Shown here piece by piece: positions 16,801 through 25,327 of a DNA stretch of 51,081 nt. The stretch spans positions 1 through 51,081 of the forward strand of contig JBMZCV010000012.1 of the NCBI GenBank assembly GCA_049613665.1. The letters are read 5' to 3'. Source of the DNA: JBMZCV01 sp049613665. GTDB lineage: Bacteria; Bacteroidota; Bacteroidia; Chitinophagales; UBA2359. The notes below the pieces were generated by a model. The model had not been told where the DNA came from. It did no database searches and saw only the letters and a list, made by a program, of their open reading frames with translations. Position numbers and translations under genes: made by a program. How positions within the stretch are numbered: position 1 is the first letter of the stretch; the number at the start of each line of letters is the position of its first letter.

Positions 16801-19106
16801 ATGGCATTGCAATGCCTTATACTTATACTTGGAGCGATGCAAATGCTCAAACCACCGAAACTGCCACCAATTTGGAGGCTGGAACTTATTTTGTGACACT
16901 TACAGATATTAACAATTGTGAAACCGTAGGCGAAATTTTAGTAGAAAATACAGCAGGAATGACTCTTAGCACTACATCTATTTCTGCTTCTTGTCAGTTT
17001 GCAAATGGCGAAGCAACTGCTATTCCTCAAAATGGAACACTTCCTTACACTTTTCTTTGGAATGTTAATGGAAATAGTCAAACAACAGAAACCATCACAA
17101 ATTTATTTTCTGGCAATTATGAAGTAACAGTAAGTGACGCAAATAACTGTACCGCAAGTGCAATTGTTAATGTAGCAGATACTCCACCACCAACAGTAAC
17201 AGCCATTTCTACAAATGCAAATTGTGGACTCAACAATGGAACAGCTACTGCAACAGCAGAAAATGGAATAGCACCATATACTTTTCTTTGGAATGCTGAT
17301 GCAAATAATCAAACAACTGCAACTGCTAGTAATTTAGCTCCAGCAAATTATGAAGTAACCATAACAGATGCAAACGATTGTACCGTAGCAACAAATGTTA
17401 CAGTAAATGATACTGGTTTGCCAAGCATAGCTTTGACAGCTACAAATCCGACTTGCGAACTCAATAATGGCTCTATAACAACCAATATTTCTAGCGGAGC
17501 ACCTCCTTATACTTATCTATGGAATGATGCAAATGCTCAAACAACTGCCATAGTTACAAATTTAGTCGCAGGAAATTATGTAGTGACAATAACGGATACC
17601 AACAATTGTGCAATAATAGATAGTATTACTTTAACCGATAATGGCAATCCAACGGCAGTTTTAAGTAGTATTGGGGCTAGTTGTGGCGAATCCAATGGCT
17701 CGGCAACAGTAGTAGCTTCCGCAGGAACAGCACCTTATACTTATGCGTGGAGTGATAGCACCCAAACAAGTGAAACGGCAATAAATCTTGCACAAGGCAA
17801 TTATAGCGTAACCATAACAGATGCAAATGACTGTGCAGTCATTGAAAACATTTTGGTAGAAAACATTGATGCACCGACTGCTACAACAACAACAATTGCT
17901 GCAACTTGTGCTTTGGCAGATGGTTCAGCAACAGTAGCTGCCATAAATGGAGTAGTACCTTATACTTATTTGTGGAATGATGCAAACGAACAAACAACCG
18001 AAACAGCTATAAATTTGCCGACAGGCATTTATGAAGTAACAGTAACAGATGCAAATGATTGTATTGTTGTAGCCGAAGCCGAAGTTATTGGTATTATATT
18101 ATCACCTATTATTACTTGTGGCGAAAATACTGCCTCTAGTGTTACTTTTGAGTGGGAAAATGTTACAGGAGCTATTGAGTATGAAATTAGTATTGATGGC
18201 GATGTTGTGGAAATAGTAGATGCAACAACGCTTATTTATACTATAACAGACTTAGTTTCTGGGCAAAACGTTGAAATTAGCATTGTAGCAGTTGGCGAAG
18301 CAGCTTGCGGTAGTAGCGAAGCCACAAATCACACCTGTCAAGCTTTGGCGTGTCCATCTATTCCATTGATTATCAACGGTTTAGACGATTTTTATTGCGG
18401 CTATGACGACAATGTTGTTCTATCTGGCGAACCAATGGGCGGCATTTTTAGCGGTACAGGAATAGCTGAAACAACATTTAGTCCAAGTTTAGCTGGCGTT
18501 GGCACGCATAATATTACTTATAGCTACACACAAGCCAATTGTGAATATGATACCACCTATGTAGTGCAAGTATCAAACGTTATGGTTAGCACAACACCAA
18601 CAACAACGGTTTTAGAAACATCTGAATCTGTTATTTTAGATGCCATTGCCACCTCTGGTTTAAATGGCGAAATTAGCTACGAATGGTCTCCTGCCGAAAG
18701 TTTGGATTGCGACAATTGCGAAAGCGTTATGGCTACACCCATAGAAAATACTGAATATACCGTTGTTGCAACTGATGAATATGGCTGTTCGGCAAATGCA
18801 GTATCTTTCATCAATTTTGGATTTAGTAATATCTTAGTTATTCCAAACGCATTTTCACCAAATGGAGATAACAAAAACGATATTTTTAAAGTGAAAGGTT
18901 CAAATATTGCCGAAGTCGAATTGCATATTTATAACCGTTGGGGGCAGTTAGTCTTTGAAACTAAAACAATAGAACTTGCACAGGGTTGGAATGGAAAGTT
19001 TAAAGAAAAAGAGTGCGAAATAGGAACTTATGTTTTTTATGTCGTCGCAAAATTTGCCGATGGCTCAGAAGAGTTTACAAAAGGAAATGTTACTTTAATA
19101 AAGTAA
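10845..19106 (+). CDS. giant secreted SprB-repeat adhesin with CUB and CHU_C domains
   Basis: A protein of about 2753 residues, probably exported by Sec and then the type IX system to the cell surface. The signal peptide is IILVLILSFIPFLLSAQ (residues 3-19). A CUB-like domain covers about 22-133, followed by a beta-rich domain (about 180-385) with HDIDPAVGGVLRYG. About 442-2417 is an array of 26 tandem repeats of roughly 76 residues, each with a PPYTYLW-like strand, GTYxVTVTD and two conserved cysteines. A fibronectin-III-like domain, a PKD-like domain and the C-terminal gliding-motility-associated/CHU_C sorting domain (IPNAFSPNGDNKND to the end, about 2664-2753) follow. The start is the ATG at 10845; the frame extends back to a TTG at 10812 but the signal peptide fits the ATG. 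The likely role is surface adhesion or gliding, by analogy with SprB. The ligand is unknown. Confidence 0.9.
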   Translation: MRKIILVLILSFIPFLLSAQTYNMSNNTVTNSSGTLYDSGGPNGNYTNNQDLVFTICPTEPLECLNLTFTSFSLENTYDYLTIYAGASTFDPPLGTYTGSNIPSVIQTSTDCLTLQFSSDGTVADSGFAATWGEGECPPTLEDGGDIPPCPDANIAANDTTVCPGSCVDFEVEITETASTTSYIAENIPYEPLPFDSGTIQDVPEDDTWSNVVNMGFNFCFYGNTYNQLVVGTNGVISFNTNYANQYFEWEILNGFPSNAADMPRNCIAAPYHDIDPAVGGVLRYGTIGEAPCRIFVITFQNVPMFSGDCNNLLATQQIVLYETSNIIETYIENKPICVSWNNGTAIHGIQNAAGTQATVVPGRNYPALWTATNDGKRFRPTGGPTHIVIWYENGVTPIENSENITVCPTEETFYTAEVTYINCDGSTIVANDTINVMTGAPFEVVATQNDVSCSTENNGSIILMPTGGSGNYSYNWSNFQTTPTINDLEAGTYTVTITDDMEPTCPQVESYTIALSPPLIADITSTDAVCDGTTGSSIDLMVSGGTTASGTYTYNWSGGLPNIQDHNNVAQGNYTVTVTDDTNCTVTASTFINASSALTITLTTDAADCGLSNGSLNVIINGGTPLYTYDWNDDSLDDMQNPVNVPAGTYSVTVSDINGCSDNATITINDNPPPTVSIVGIDANCGQASGQAIATAENGTPPYAYLWNTMPPQNMPTVDNLLPGTYSVTVTDTNGCTIIENVTIGDTASPTISATPTDANCSLPDGSATAMAENGVPPYSFLWNTVPPQNTATANSLVAGTYGVTVTDDIGCTAETTVVISENPAPTATTNVENANCGQEDGSANVVVSGGLPPYTYEWDTTIPMTTSNLENLAVGTYTVTVTDANGCTIEASATIAANPLPTVLISGTDASCGNTNGSLFATANDGTPPYTYSWLAPINSNNPIINNVQAGTYSVIVTDNNGCTISETIDIVDSSIPTIDEVTTTNSNCNQANGSASVNVSSGVGNITYFWENGETTAEISNLLAGSYGITVSDDLGCSAEAVAIVSDAGAPTAEISSINPTCNEANGAVSVAVTNTSDTYIWNGDASLNAPNLNNVPAGEYTVVVTDINGCIVTASIELTSSSIPVATIEAEATLCGLNSGSATAIAESGTPPYTYLWSENNQQTESIENLAAGEYFLTVTDSNGCTTFASTTVDSPEALEVVTNEIPATCGLPNGEAGIGPINGQMPYTYMWQNNLATTSIATELLAGDYNVTITDANNCTTSVVVTVTEILPPILNTSKTDATCNLANGSISVSANNGTSSFSYLWSDANQQTTSTATNLVAGNYTVTVTDENGCEQIISESILNVEMPTATLTFTEATCGNNNATVSVSTLSGIPPFSYAWSASTETTETITGIAPSLVSVTVTDANNCTFVEQIDVTTENSPTATITDFVSATCGNANGSATVLAVGGIPPYTYMWNTNPPQNNLIANNLAAGNYVVTITDGNGCMATTNINLANIAAPTISLSAIDATCQQANGEAMVTVNGGTPPFMYLWNDENAQTTISATNLLSGNHSVTVTDANNCSAVESINIGDSDIPSINISTANASCGQNDGEATASGLGGISPYNFVWDENANNQTTATATNLFAGAYSVTITDGNGCQNTEIANIIDENAPSATTSTTNEICGQENGTASVATAGGFPPFTYLWNDTNAQTTETATNLAAGTYSIAVTDGNGCVATATAIVEETIGAILEISNISASCGENNASASVVANGGLPPYTYLWNDETAQTNPTAIALLSGTYEVVVTDANGCIANISTTITDTNLPTVNTITTNSFCGQAVGQATAQATNGTSPYTYLWNDANAQTDISATGLSAGIYEVTITDNVGCTASASATINDEGSPTLTTTSVMPTCNTNNGEASVLVVGNSAPYTHLWNDETAQTTETAINLAAGTYIVDVTDVNNCMVSAEVTLINIDSPTLSLSSEPATCEAANGTATALTDGIAMPYTYTWSDANAQTTETATNLEAGTYFVTLTDINNCETVGEILVENTAGMTLSTTSISASCQFANGEATAIPQNGTLPYTFLWNVNGNSQTTETITNLFSGNYEVTVSDANNCTASAIVNVADTPPPTVTAISTNANCGLNNGTATATAENGIAPYTFLWNADANNQTTATASNLAPANYEVTITDANDCTVATNVTVNDTGLPSIALTATNPTCELNNGSITTNISSGAPPYTYLWNDANAQTTAIVTNLVAGNYVVTITDTNNCAIIDSITLTDNGNPTAVLSSIGASCGESNGSATVVASAGTAPYTYAWSDSTQTSETAINLAQGNYSVTITDANDCAVIENILVENIDAPTATTTTIAATCALADGSATVAAINGVVPYTYLWNDANEQTTETAINLPTGIYEVTVTDANDCIVVAEAEVIGIILSPIITCGENTASSVTFEWENVTGAIEYEISIDGDVVEIVDATTLIYTITDLVSGQNVEISIVAVGEAACGSSEATNHTCQALACPSIPLIINGLDDFYCGYDDNVVLSGEPMGGIFSGTGIAETTFSPSLAGVGTHNITYSYTQANCEYDTTYVVQVSNVMVSTTPTTTVLETSESVILDAIATSGLNGEISYEWSPAESLDCDNCESVMATPIENTEYTVVATDEYGCSANAVSFINFGFSNILVIPNAFSPNGDNKNDIFKVKGSNIAEVELHIYNRWGQLVFETKTIELAQGWNGKFKEKECEIGTYVFYVVAKFADGSEEFTKGNVTLIK
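12171..18095 (+). repeat. 26 tandem ~228-bp units encoding SprB-type repeats
   Basis: Units of about 225-235 bases translate to about 75-78 residues with the pattern C-G-x-x-N/D-G-x-A, PPYTYLW, NLxAGTYxVTVTD and N-G/N-C. I count 26 units and 52 conserved cysteines. Units 15, 17-21, 24 and 26 share a WNDxNAQTT-like segment, while units 4, 5 and 14 share WNTxPPQN, indicating at least two subfamilies. The similarity is protein-level in the early units and more evident at DNA level in the later ones. Confidence 0.88.
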
Positions 19107-19175
19107 GGGTTTGTGAAAAAATATTATTTATTTGATAGTGTACTTATTCACAAAATTTAGATAGTAAATAATAGT

Positions 19176-19220
19176 AAAAAGAGGTGGTAAGCATTTTTAA
19201 AATGCCTGCCACCTCTTTTT
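19176..19220 (+). terminator. terminator; GAGGTGG hairpin repeat, copy 3
   Basis: Best-formed member of the hairpin family: AAAAAGAGGTGG on the left pairs with CCACCTCTTTTT on the right, with a further inner GCATTTT/AAAATGC pairing. It lies 70 bases after the adhesin stop, ends in a T-run and should terminate transcription. Its sequence recurs at 4526-4562 and 9152-9187. The rest of the 398-base gap before pdxJ holds only the candidate pdxJ promoter. Confidence 0.8.
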
Positions 19221-19479
19221 ATAAAATATATCTGTAACCAAAAAATTACACATGTTGTTTTTTATAAACTGATTACCCAGTATTTGCAAGCTTTATTCAT
19301 TTTTAATGGCGAAAAAATAGTACGTCTTCCTATCTGAAAGATATTTTTTTTGTTAGACCGAGAGGAAATGTAATATTTTGTGAATAAAACCTAAACAAAA
19401 CTTCAATAATTTTCAATATTAAAAATTACAAACAATACAAAAAAAAATAACTTTAGTGACTTATTAAGTTTTATTTTTT

Positions 19480-19487
19480 TACTTTTG
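19480..19487 (+). promoter_or_regulatory. candidate -7 promoter element for pdxJ
   Basis: TACTTTTG followed by C fits the Bacteroidota -7 consensus TAnnTTTG and lies 17 bases before the pdxJ ATG, implying a short leader. No good -33 TTG is evident, so confidence is moderate. Confidence 0.4.
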
Positions 19488-19504
19488 CTGTCAAAAAAGT
19501 AAAA

Positions 19505-20224
19505 ATGTCAAAGACAAGATTAAGTGTAAATATTAACAAAATAGCTTTGTTGCGAAATGCTCGTAATGGAGACCGTCCAAATTTATTGCAATTTGCGAAA
19601 GACTGCGAGCGTTTTGGTGCCGAAGGTATTACGGTTCACCCACGCCCCGACGAAAGACATATTCGCTATGCCGATACTGTTGCACTAAAGCCATTAGTGA
19701 CCACAGAATTTAATATAGAAGGCTATCCTAATTCACGCTTTTTAGACTTGGTAAAACAAGTAAAACCAACCCAATGCACCTTAGTTCCCGACCCTCCACA
19801 TGTGCTTACTTCTAACGCAGGTTGGAACACAATTTCTCAAAAAGCTTTATTGCAAGATACCATAACTATGCTGCATGAACATAACATTAGGGTATCATTA
19901 TTTATAGAAACTGACGAAAAAATGATAGCAGGAGCTGCCGATGTTGGAGCAGACCGCATAGAGTTTTATACAGGCCCTTATGCCCAACATTTTTTAACTG
20001 ATAAAGTTGCTGCTATTGCACCTTATGTTAATTGTGCCAGCTTTGCTCATTCCATAGGTTTAGGCATCAATGCTGGCCACGATTTAAATTTAGACAACCT
20101 GCGATATTTCAATCAAAATATTCCTCATTTGTTAGAAGTATCTATTGGCCATGCACTCGTTAGCGATGCCTTATATTATGGTATAGAAAATACGATACAA
20201 CTATATTTGCGAAGTTTGGACTAA
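19505..20224 (+). CDS. pdxJ: pyridoxine 5'-phosphate synthase
   Basis: Condenses 1-deoxyxylulose 5-phosphate with 3-amino-2-oxopropyl phosphate to form pyridoxine 5'-phosphate in DXP-dependent vitamin B6 synthesis; a TIM-barrel octamer in the cytoplasm. The 239-residue protein has the expected length and family stretches: LSVNINKIALLRNAR at the N-terminus, EGITVHPRPDERHIR with active-site His and Arg (about 40-54), FNIEGYP (about 70-76), CTLVPDPP (about 93-100; usually VPEKR in other bacteria), RVSLFIETDEK, ADRIEFYTGPYA (about 150-161) and GINAGHDLN (about 189-197). It stands alone, with a 492-base gap after it. Confidence 0.94.
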   Translation: MSKTRLSVNINKIALLRNARNGDRPNLLQFAKDCERFGAEGITVHPRPDERHIRYADTVALKPLVTTEFNIEGYPNSRFLDLVKQVKPTQCTLVPDPPHVLTSNAGWNTISQKALLQDTITMLHEHNIRVSLFIETDEKMIAGAADVGADRIEFYTGPYAQHFLTDKVAAIAPYVNCASFAHSIGLGINAGHDLNLDNLRYFNQNIPHLLEVSIGHALVSDALYYGIENTIQLYLRSLD

Positions 20225-20716
20225 TAAAAAATGACTTTTTTCTAACAGTAAAAATGTATAAAAAATGTGTAAAAAAGCCTAACTTTATGCTATCATTAAG
20301 AAAAGGTTATTTTTTTAGCCAAAAAACTATTAAATTAGTTTTGTTATTTCTAATTTCTTAATGTTTTTAAGATTTAGCTTCAAATTATCAATGCACATCT
20401 TCAAAATTCACTCCGTCACACTGTGTATTTTGTTGTCATGGCTCCTTGTGTTTTTACAATAGCCATCTTACAATTAAATATATGAACTACCTACAAAAAT
20501 ATTAAAGTTGATAGCAATTAAGTATAAATGCTTTTTAAAAAGTATGAATTTTTGATTCTGTTCGTATGTTTTTTTTAAAGAAAAGATATGCAACAAATTG
20601 CTTTTTGTCTTTAAGCAAGCATTTATTAAAAAAATCAACGAAAATGTAGCTATAAAACTAAAAAAAGCTATAATTTAGCAACCTATTAATCATTTTTTAA
20701 CATAAAAGAACAAAGT
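20225..20716. other. 492-base intergenic leader upstream of susC-like gene
   Basis: No open frame or RNA gene is recognisable. It is very AT-rich, with oligo-T and oligo-A tracts, and presumably contains the promoter and a leader of the SusC/SusD unit. An ATAATTTAGC near 20671 partly resembles a -7 element but lacks the TTTG end. I see no strong terminator after pdxJ. Confidence 0.45.
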
Positions 20717-23700
20717 ATGAAGAAGCTTTATTTTGTTTTGGTGCTTATGTTTGCGGTATGTATGCAAACTTATGCCCAGCAGGAAGTATCTGGTACAGTA
20801 ACGGATGCTGCTAACGGCGGGCCGCTACCCGGTGTCAATGTGGTAGTCACATCTACTGCAATAGGAACAATTACTGACTTTGATGGCAAGTATACACTAG
20901 AGGTACCAGAAGGTAGCACACAACTTACATTTAGTTATGTAGGTTATGGTGCACAAACTTTAGATATTAGCGGTGGTACACTTGATGTATCTTTATCTGA
21001 AGGTGTAGATTTAGAGAGAGTTGTAGTAACAGCATTAGGTATCTCTAAGAAAGAAAAATCATTGGGTTATGCCGTTCAGGATTTAGACGGCGACGGTTTT
21101 ACGCAAGCTCGTGAAACAAATATCGTAAACTCTTTGAATGGTAAAGTGGCAGGTGTTCAGATTAACAATAGCTCAGGAGCTGTTGGTTCATCTTCTCGTA
21201 TCACTTTGCGTGGTGCAACATCATTGACAGGTAACAATGAGCCATTATTTGTGATAGATGGTGTGCCAATTAATAACACAAACTATGGTGATGCTAACTC
21301 TGGCGGTGGTTTTGACCAGCCAAATGGTATCGCAGACATCAATCCAGATGACATTGAGTCTATTTCTGTATTGAAAGGCCCTGGTGCATCTGCATTATAT
21401 GGTCTTCGTGGTGCAAATGGTGTTATTCTTATCACTACTAAAAAAGGAAAAATTGGCAAAAAAGGTTTAGGTATTAGCTTCAATTCTAGTACAACTTTCG
21501 AAAAGCCATTATTATTACCTAGTTTCCAAAACTCTTATGGACAAGGATATAACCACGATTATTTTGAATTTGTAGATGGTACTTCTGCAAATGGTGGACA
21601 AGACGAAAGCTGGGGTGCTCCTTTAGATAGAGGTTTAGAATTTGTACAGTGGAACTCTGATGGCGAGCCAACACCTTGGGTATCTCGTCCAGATAATATC
21701 GCTTCTATTTACGAAACAGGTATCACAAACAATAACAACCTATCTTTTACAGGTGCTACTGAAAATATGGGCTATCGTTTGTCATTAGGTACTATGAACC
21801 AAACAGGTATCGTGCCTAACACTGACTTTAACAAATACAATGTTTCTGCGGCTTCTAATATCAAAATTGCAGATAAAATCACCTCTCAAATTGGTGTTCA
21901 ATATATCAAGTCTCAAAGTGGCAACTTACCAACAGTTGGTTATACTAACGAAAATCCTGTACAGCAAACTTTGTGGGGTGGTCGTCAAGTAGATTTCGAA
22001 GCTTTGAAAGATTACGAAAACTTGCCATTAGCTCCAGCAGGAACTGCTGCTGAAGGTACGCCAGCAAACTGGAATACTAACTATCAAAATAATCTATTTT
22101 GGTTGTTAAACAACAACTTGAACCAATTAGATAAAGATAGATTAATCGGTCATGTATCTTTAGGATACCAAATGAACGACATGTTCAACATTAGATTAAA
22201 AACAGGTGCTGATACATGGGCTGCTGTAACTAAAGAGCAAAAAGCGATTGGTTCAAACGAATTTCCTGAAGGTTTCTTCCGTCAGATTAATCGTAACTTC
22301 ATAGAGATTAATAGTGAAGTGCTTCTTATGTTTAATAAAGATGTTACAAGCGACCTTGACGTTAGTTTCAATCTTGGTGCTAATCGTATGGACAGAACTT
22401 ATAACCGTCTTTGGGGTGAAGCTGGACAATTGGAATTACCTGAACTATATACTTTATCTAACATTAAGTCAGGTGTATCTCCTGTGTTAAACAATAAAAA
22501 AGAAGAACAACGTATTAATAGTGTCTTTGCTACAGGTCAAATAGGTTTCAAAGATGCGATTTATTTAGACTTCTCAGGACGTAATGACTGGAGTAGTGTA
22601 TTGCCACTAGACAACAACTCATTTTTCTATCCTGCTGTTAGTGTAAGTACAATTTTCACAGATTTATTTGATATTCAAAATAGCACATTCTCTTTCTTAA
22701 AAGCAAGAATAGGTTATGCAGAAGTAGGTAGTTCTGGTGTTTTGGAAGCTTATGATATTTCACAAACGTATGCTTTCCGTGATGACCAATGGGGTTCTTT
22801 ATTATTACCTTATTACAATCAAGACTTAGCAAACCCTAACATCTTACCAGAGCGTACGAAAGCTTGGGAATATGGTCTTGACGCTCGCTTTTTCAGAAAT
22901 CGTTTGCGTGTAGATTTCACTTACTACGACCAAAAAAGTTTCGACCTAATTGTACCTGCTGAAGTATCAGGTAGTACAGGTTTTGAAACAGCTTTGAGAA
23001 ACATTGGTGAGATGAGAAACAGAGGTGTTGAGTTACAGTTAGGTGCTACAGTATTTAAAAATAGTGATGCAAAAATTGATTTAACTTTCAACTTTGCTAA
23101 AAACAACAACGAAGTAGTCTCATTAGCTGGCTTAGAAACGCTTACTATCGGAGACCAATGGAGTATGACACTTCAAGCTCGTGAAGGCTTGCCTTATGGT
23201 ATTATCGTAGGTCCTGCTTTTGCAAAAGACCCTGATGGTAATGTTATACACGAAGATGGTTTACCTATCTTAAACCCTGACGTTCAGGTGTTAGGTGATA
23301 TCCAACCAGATTGGACAGGTGGTGTTAGCTTAGATGCTGGCTACAAAGGATTGACTTTTAATGTTATTATTGATGCTAGAAAAGGTAGCGATATTTATTC
23401 TATGACAAATGCTTGGGGACGTTACTCTGGTGTTTTGAATGAAACTCTATTTGGTAGAGAAACAGGTGTTGTTGGTGAAGGTGTAAAAGTAGTAGGTGAA
23501 GATGGAAACGGTGACCCTATTTATGCTGCCAATGATATCGTAAGAAGTTCACAAGCTTATAACAGAACTTCTTTTGATAACGCAATTGTAGAAACTTCTG
23601 TATTTGATGCTTCTTTCGTAAAATTGCGTCAATTGATGATTGGTTACTCATTGCCAAATACTTTGTTTAATGGAAAAGTATTTCAAGGTGCAAGTATTGC

Positions 23701-23854
23701 TTTAGTAGGTCGTAACTTGGCTATCCTTCACAAAAACGCTCCACACATTGACCCAGAAAGTGCATTCAGTAGCAAAAATGAAGAGCAAGGTCAAGAGTTT
23801 GGACAATTGCCTTCTACAAGAAGCATCGGTTTTAACCTTAACTTTAAATTCTAA
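20717..23854 (+). CDS. SusC/RagA-family TonB-dependent outer-membrane transporter
   Basis: A 1045-residue outer-membrane barrel that imports an oligomeric nutrient through the outer membrane with a SusD lipoprotein lid. Signal peptide at residues 1-20 (ends TYAQ), then a carboxypeptidase-regulatory-like domain (about 22-95: VSGTVTDAANGGPLPGVNVV), a TonB-box-like stretch (RVVVTALGI at about 101-109), the plug domain with SITLRGATSLTGNNEPLFVI-like and GPGASALYGLRGANGVILIT motifs (about 150-245), and a long beta-barrel ending in an aromatic residue (NLNFKF). The susD-like gene follows 12 bases later. The substrate cannot be told, as no glycoside hydrolase or peptidase is in the locus. Confidence 0.95.
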   Translation: MKKLYFVLVLMFAVCMQTYAQQEVSGTVTDAANGGPLPGVNVVVTSTAIGTITDFDGKYTLEVPEGSTQLTFSYVGYGAQTLDISGGTLDVSLSEGVDLERVVVTALGISKKEKSLGYAVQDLDGDGFTQARETNIVNSLNGKVAGVQINNSSGAVGSSSRITLRGATSLTGNNEPLFVIDGVPINNTNYGDANSGGGFDQPNGIADINPDDIESISVLKGPGASALYGLRGANGVILITTKKGKIGKKGLGISFNSSTTFEKPLLLPSFQNSYGQGYNHDYFEFVDGTSANGGQDESWGAPLDRGLEFVQWNSDGEPTPWVSRPDNIASIYETGITNNNNLSFTGATENMGYRLSLGTMNQTGIVPNTDFNKYNVSAASNIKIADKITSQIGVQYIKSQSGNLPTVGYTNENPVQQTLWGGRQVDFEALKDYENLPLAPAGTAAEGTPANWNTNYQNNLFWLLNNNLNQLDKDRLIGHVSLGYQMNDMFNIRLKTGADTWAAVTKEQKAIGSNEFPEGFFRQINRNFIEINSEVLLMFNKDVTSDLDVSFNLGANRMDRTYNRLWGEAGQLELPELYTLSNIKSGVSPVLNNKKEEQRINSVFATGQIGFKDAIYLDFSGRNDWSSVLPLDNNSFFYPAVSVSTIFTDLFDIQNSTFSFLKARIGYAEVGSSGVLEAYDISQTYAFRDDQWGSLLLPYYNQDLANPNILPERTKAWEYGLDARFFRNRLRVDFTYYDQKSFDLIVPAEVSGSTGFETALRNIGEMRNRGVELQLGATVFKNSDAKIDLTFNFAKNNNEVVSLAGLETLTIGDQWSMTLQAREGLPYGIIVGPAFAKDPDGNVIHEDGLPILNPDVQVLGDIQPDWTGGVSLDAGYKGLTFNVIIDARKGSDIYSMTNAWGRYSGVLNETLFGRETGVVGEGVKVVGEDGNGDPIYAANDIVRSSQAYNRTSFDNAIVETSVFDASFVKLRQLMIGYSLPNTLFNGKVFQGASIALVGRNLAILHKNAPHIDPESAFSSKNEEQGQEFGQLPSTRSIGFNLNFKF

Positions 23855-23866
23855 AAACAAACAAAT

Positions 23867-25294
23867 ATGAAAAATAAAATAATTTTATTACTAACCTTTG
23901 GCTTATTTTTAGGCTATGGTTGCGATAAAGGTTTTGAAGAACTAAACACAAATCCTAATGAACCTGTTAGCGTACAATCAGGTCTATTGGCAGGTGATGT
24001 GATAAGAGTAGCTTCAAACACTATCTACTCTACTTTTGTAGGTGGAGATATGGGATCTTGCTGGTCTCAACAATTTGCGAAAGTACAATACAACAATGAA
24101 GCACGCTACATTCCGCGTGAAAGTATTATAGAAAGCACTTGGAAAAATATTTATATTGGTGTGATAGAAGGTGCTACTGATATTCAAAAAGTAGCTATTG
24201 AAGAAAATAACGAAGCAATGCAAGGCTTAGGCTTAGTAATGCAGGCTTATGGTTTTTCTTTATTGACAGATATGTATGGGTCTATTCCTTTTTCAGAAGC
24301 TATTCAGCCTGAAAATACGCTTACTCCAGCATACAACACGCAAGAAGAAGTTTATAACGGTGTTTTAGCTATGTTAGACGAAGCAAACACTTTATTAGGT
24401 TCTGGAAATGGAGCTATTTTGGCTTCTTCTGATATACTTTATGGAGGCGATGCTTCTAAATGGCAACAATTTGCTAACTCTCTAAAATTCCGTTGCTTAA
24501 TGCGTATTTCTGCTAAAAAAGATGTTAGCAGCGAATTACAAGAAATTGCAAGCAACAGAAACGTTTTTGGAAGCAACGACGACGAAGCAAAATTAATCTA
24601 CTTAGGTGCTGACCCTAACGCTAATCCTATTTACGAAACTGTTGTTTTCGGTACACGTGCCGAGTGGAAAGTAAACACAGTATTAGTTGATATGCTAACA
24701 GGATTTAATGACCCTCGTTTGCCTGTATATGCACAGCTTAATGATGCAGGAGAATATAGAGGTAAACCATCTGGCTACTCTGTTGTTCCTGATACTTGGA
24801 ACTTTACAAATGTATCTGCTATTGGTGCAGCTTACTTAGAAGCAGAAGCTCCTGGTTATTTCATGTCTTATGCAGAACTACAATTCTTAATGGCAGAAGC
24901 TGCTGAAAAAGGTTATATCAGTGGTGATGCAGCGACATACTACAACGAAGCTATTTACGCAAACTTTATGAGCAATGGTTTAAGTGCAGAAGCATATGAT
25001 GCTTATATCGCTCAAGGAAATGTAGCTTATAGCAGCTCTAACGGAATGGAACGTATCGGAAACCAAAAATGGTTAGCTTTATTCTGTCAAGGTGTAGAAT
25101 CATGGACAGAGCAAAGAAGAACAGGCTACCCTGTATTAGAGCTTGCTATTGACCCAGCTCCAGGTGTAACCACTATTCCTATGCGTTATACTTACCCAGA
25201 TATTGAACAGTCAGTAAATAGTGATAATTATAACACGGCAGTTAATGCTCAAGGTGAAGACTTATTAACAACCAAAGTTTGGTGGATGGACTAA
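23867..25294 (+). CDS. SusD/RagB-family nutrient-binding lipoprotein
   Basis: A 475-residue lipoprotein that forms the lid of the SusC barrel. The lipobox is FLGYGC with the lipidated Cys at residue 19, followed by the typical FEELNTNPNEP start of the SusD-like fold. Other family features are TDMYGSIPFSEA (about 137-148), the helical TPR-like body, ADPNANPIYE and WLALFCQGVESWTEQRRTGY near the C-terminus (about 402-421), placing it in the SusD-like_2 type. It is cotranscribed with susC (12-base gap) and the next lipoprotein (33-base gap). Confidence 0.93.
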   Translation: MKNKIILLLTFGLFLGYGCDKGFEELNTNPNEPVSVQSGLLAGDVIRVASNTIYSTFVGGDMGSCWSQQFAKVQYNNEARYIPRESIIESTWKNIYIGVIEGATDIQKVAIEENNEAMQGLGLVMQAYGFSLLTDMYGSIPFSEAIQPENTLTPAYNTQEEVYNGVLAMLDEANTLLGSGNGAILASSDILYGGDASKWQQFANSLKFRCLMRISAKKDVSSELQEIASNRNVFGSNDDEAKLIYLGADPNANPIYETVVFGTRAEWKVNTVLVDMLTGFNDPRLPVYAQLNDAGEYRGKPSGYSVVPDTWNFTNVSAIGAAYLEAEAPGYFMSYAELQFLMAEAAEKGYISGDAATYYNEAIYANFMSNGLSAEAYDAYIAQGNVAYSSSNGMERIGNQKWLALFCQGVESWTEQRRTGYPVLELAIDPAPGVTTIPMRYTYPDIEQSVNSDNYNTAVNAQGEDLLTTKVWWMD

Positions 25295-25327
25295 TTCTTT
25301 TCATTTAAAAATTATTGAACAAAAAAC

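Noticed and set aside
11132..17312. Many open frames on the minus strand within the giant adhesin gene
   Set aside because: They are shadows created by the repeat composition of the coding strand; none has a signal, motif or plausible start context.
12171..18095. CRISPR-like regular repeat array
   Set aside because: Units are about 228 bases, in frame and protein-coding, with no short direct repeat and spacer structure.
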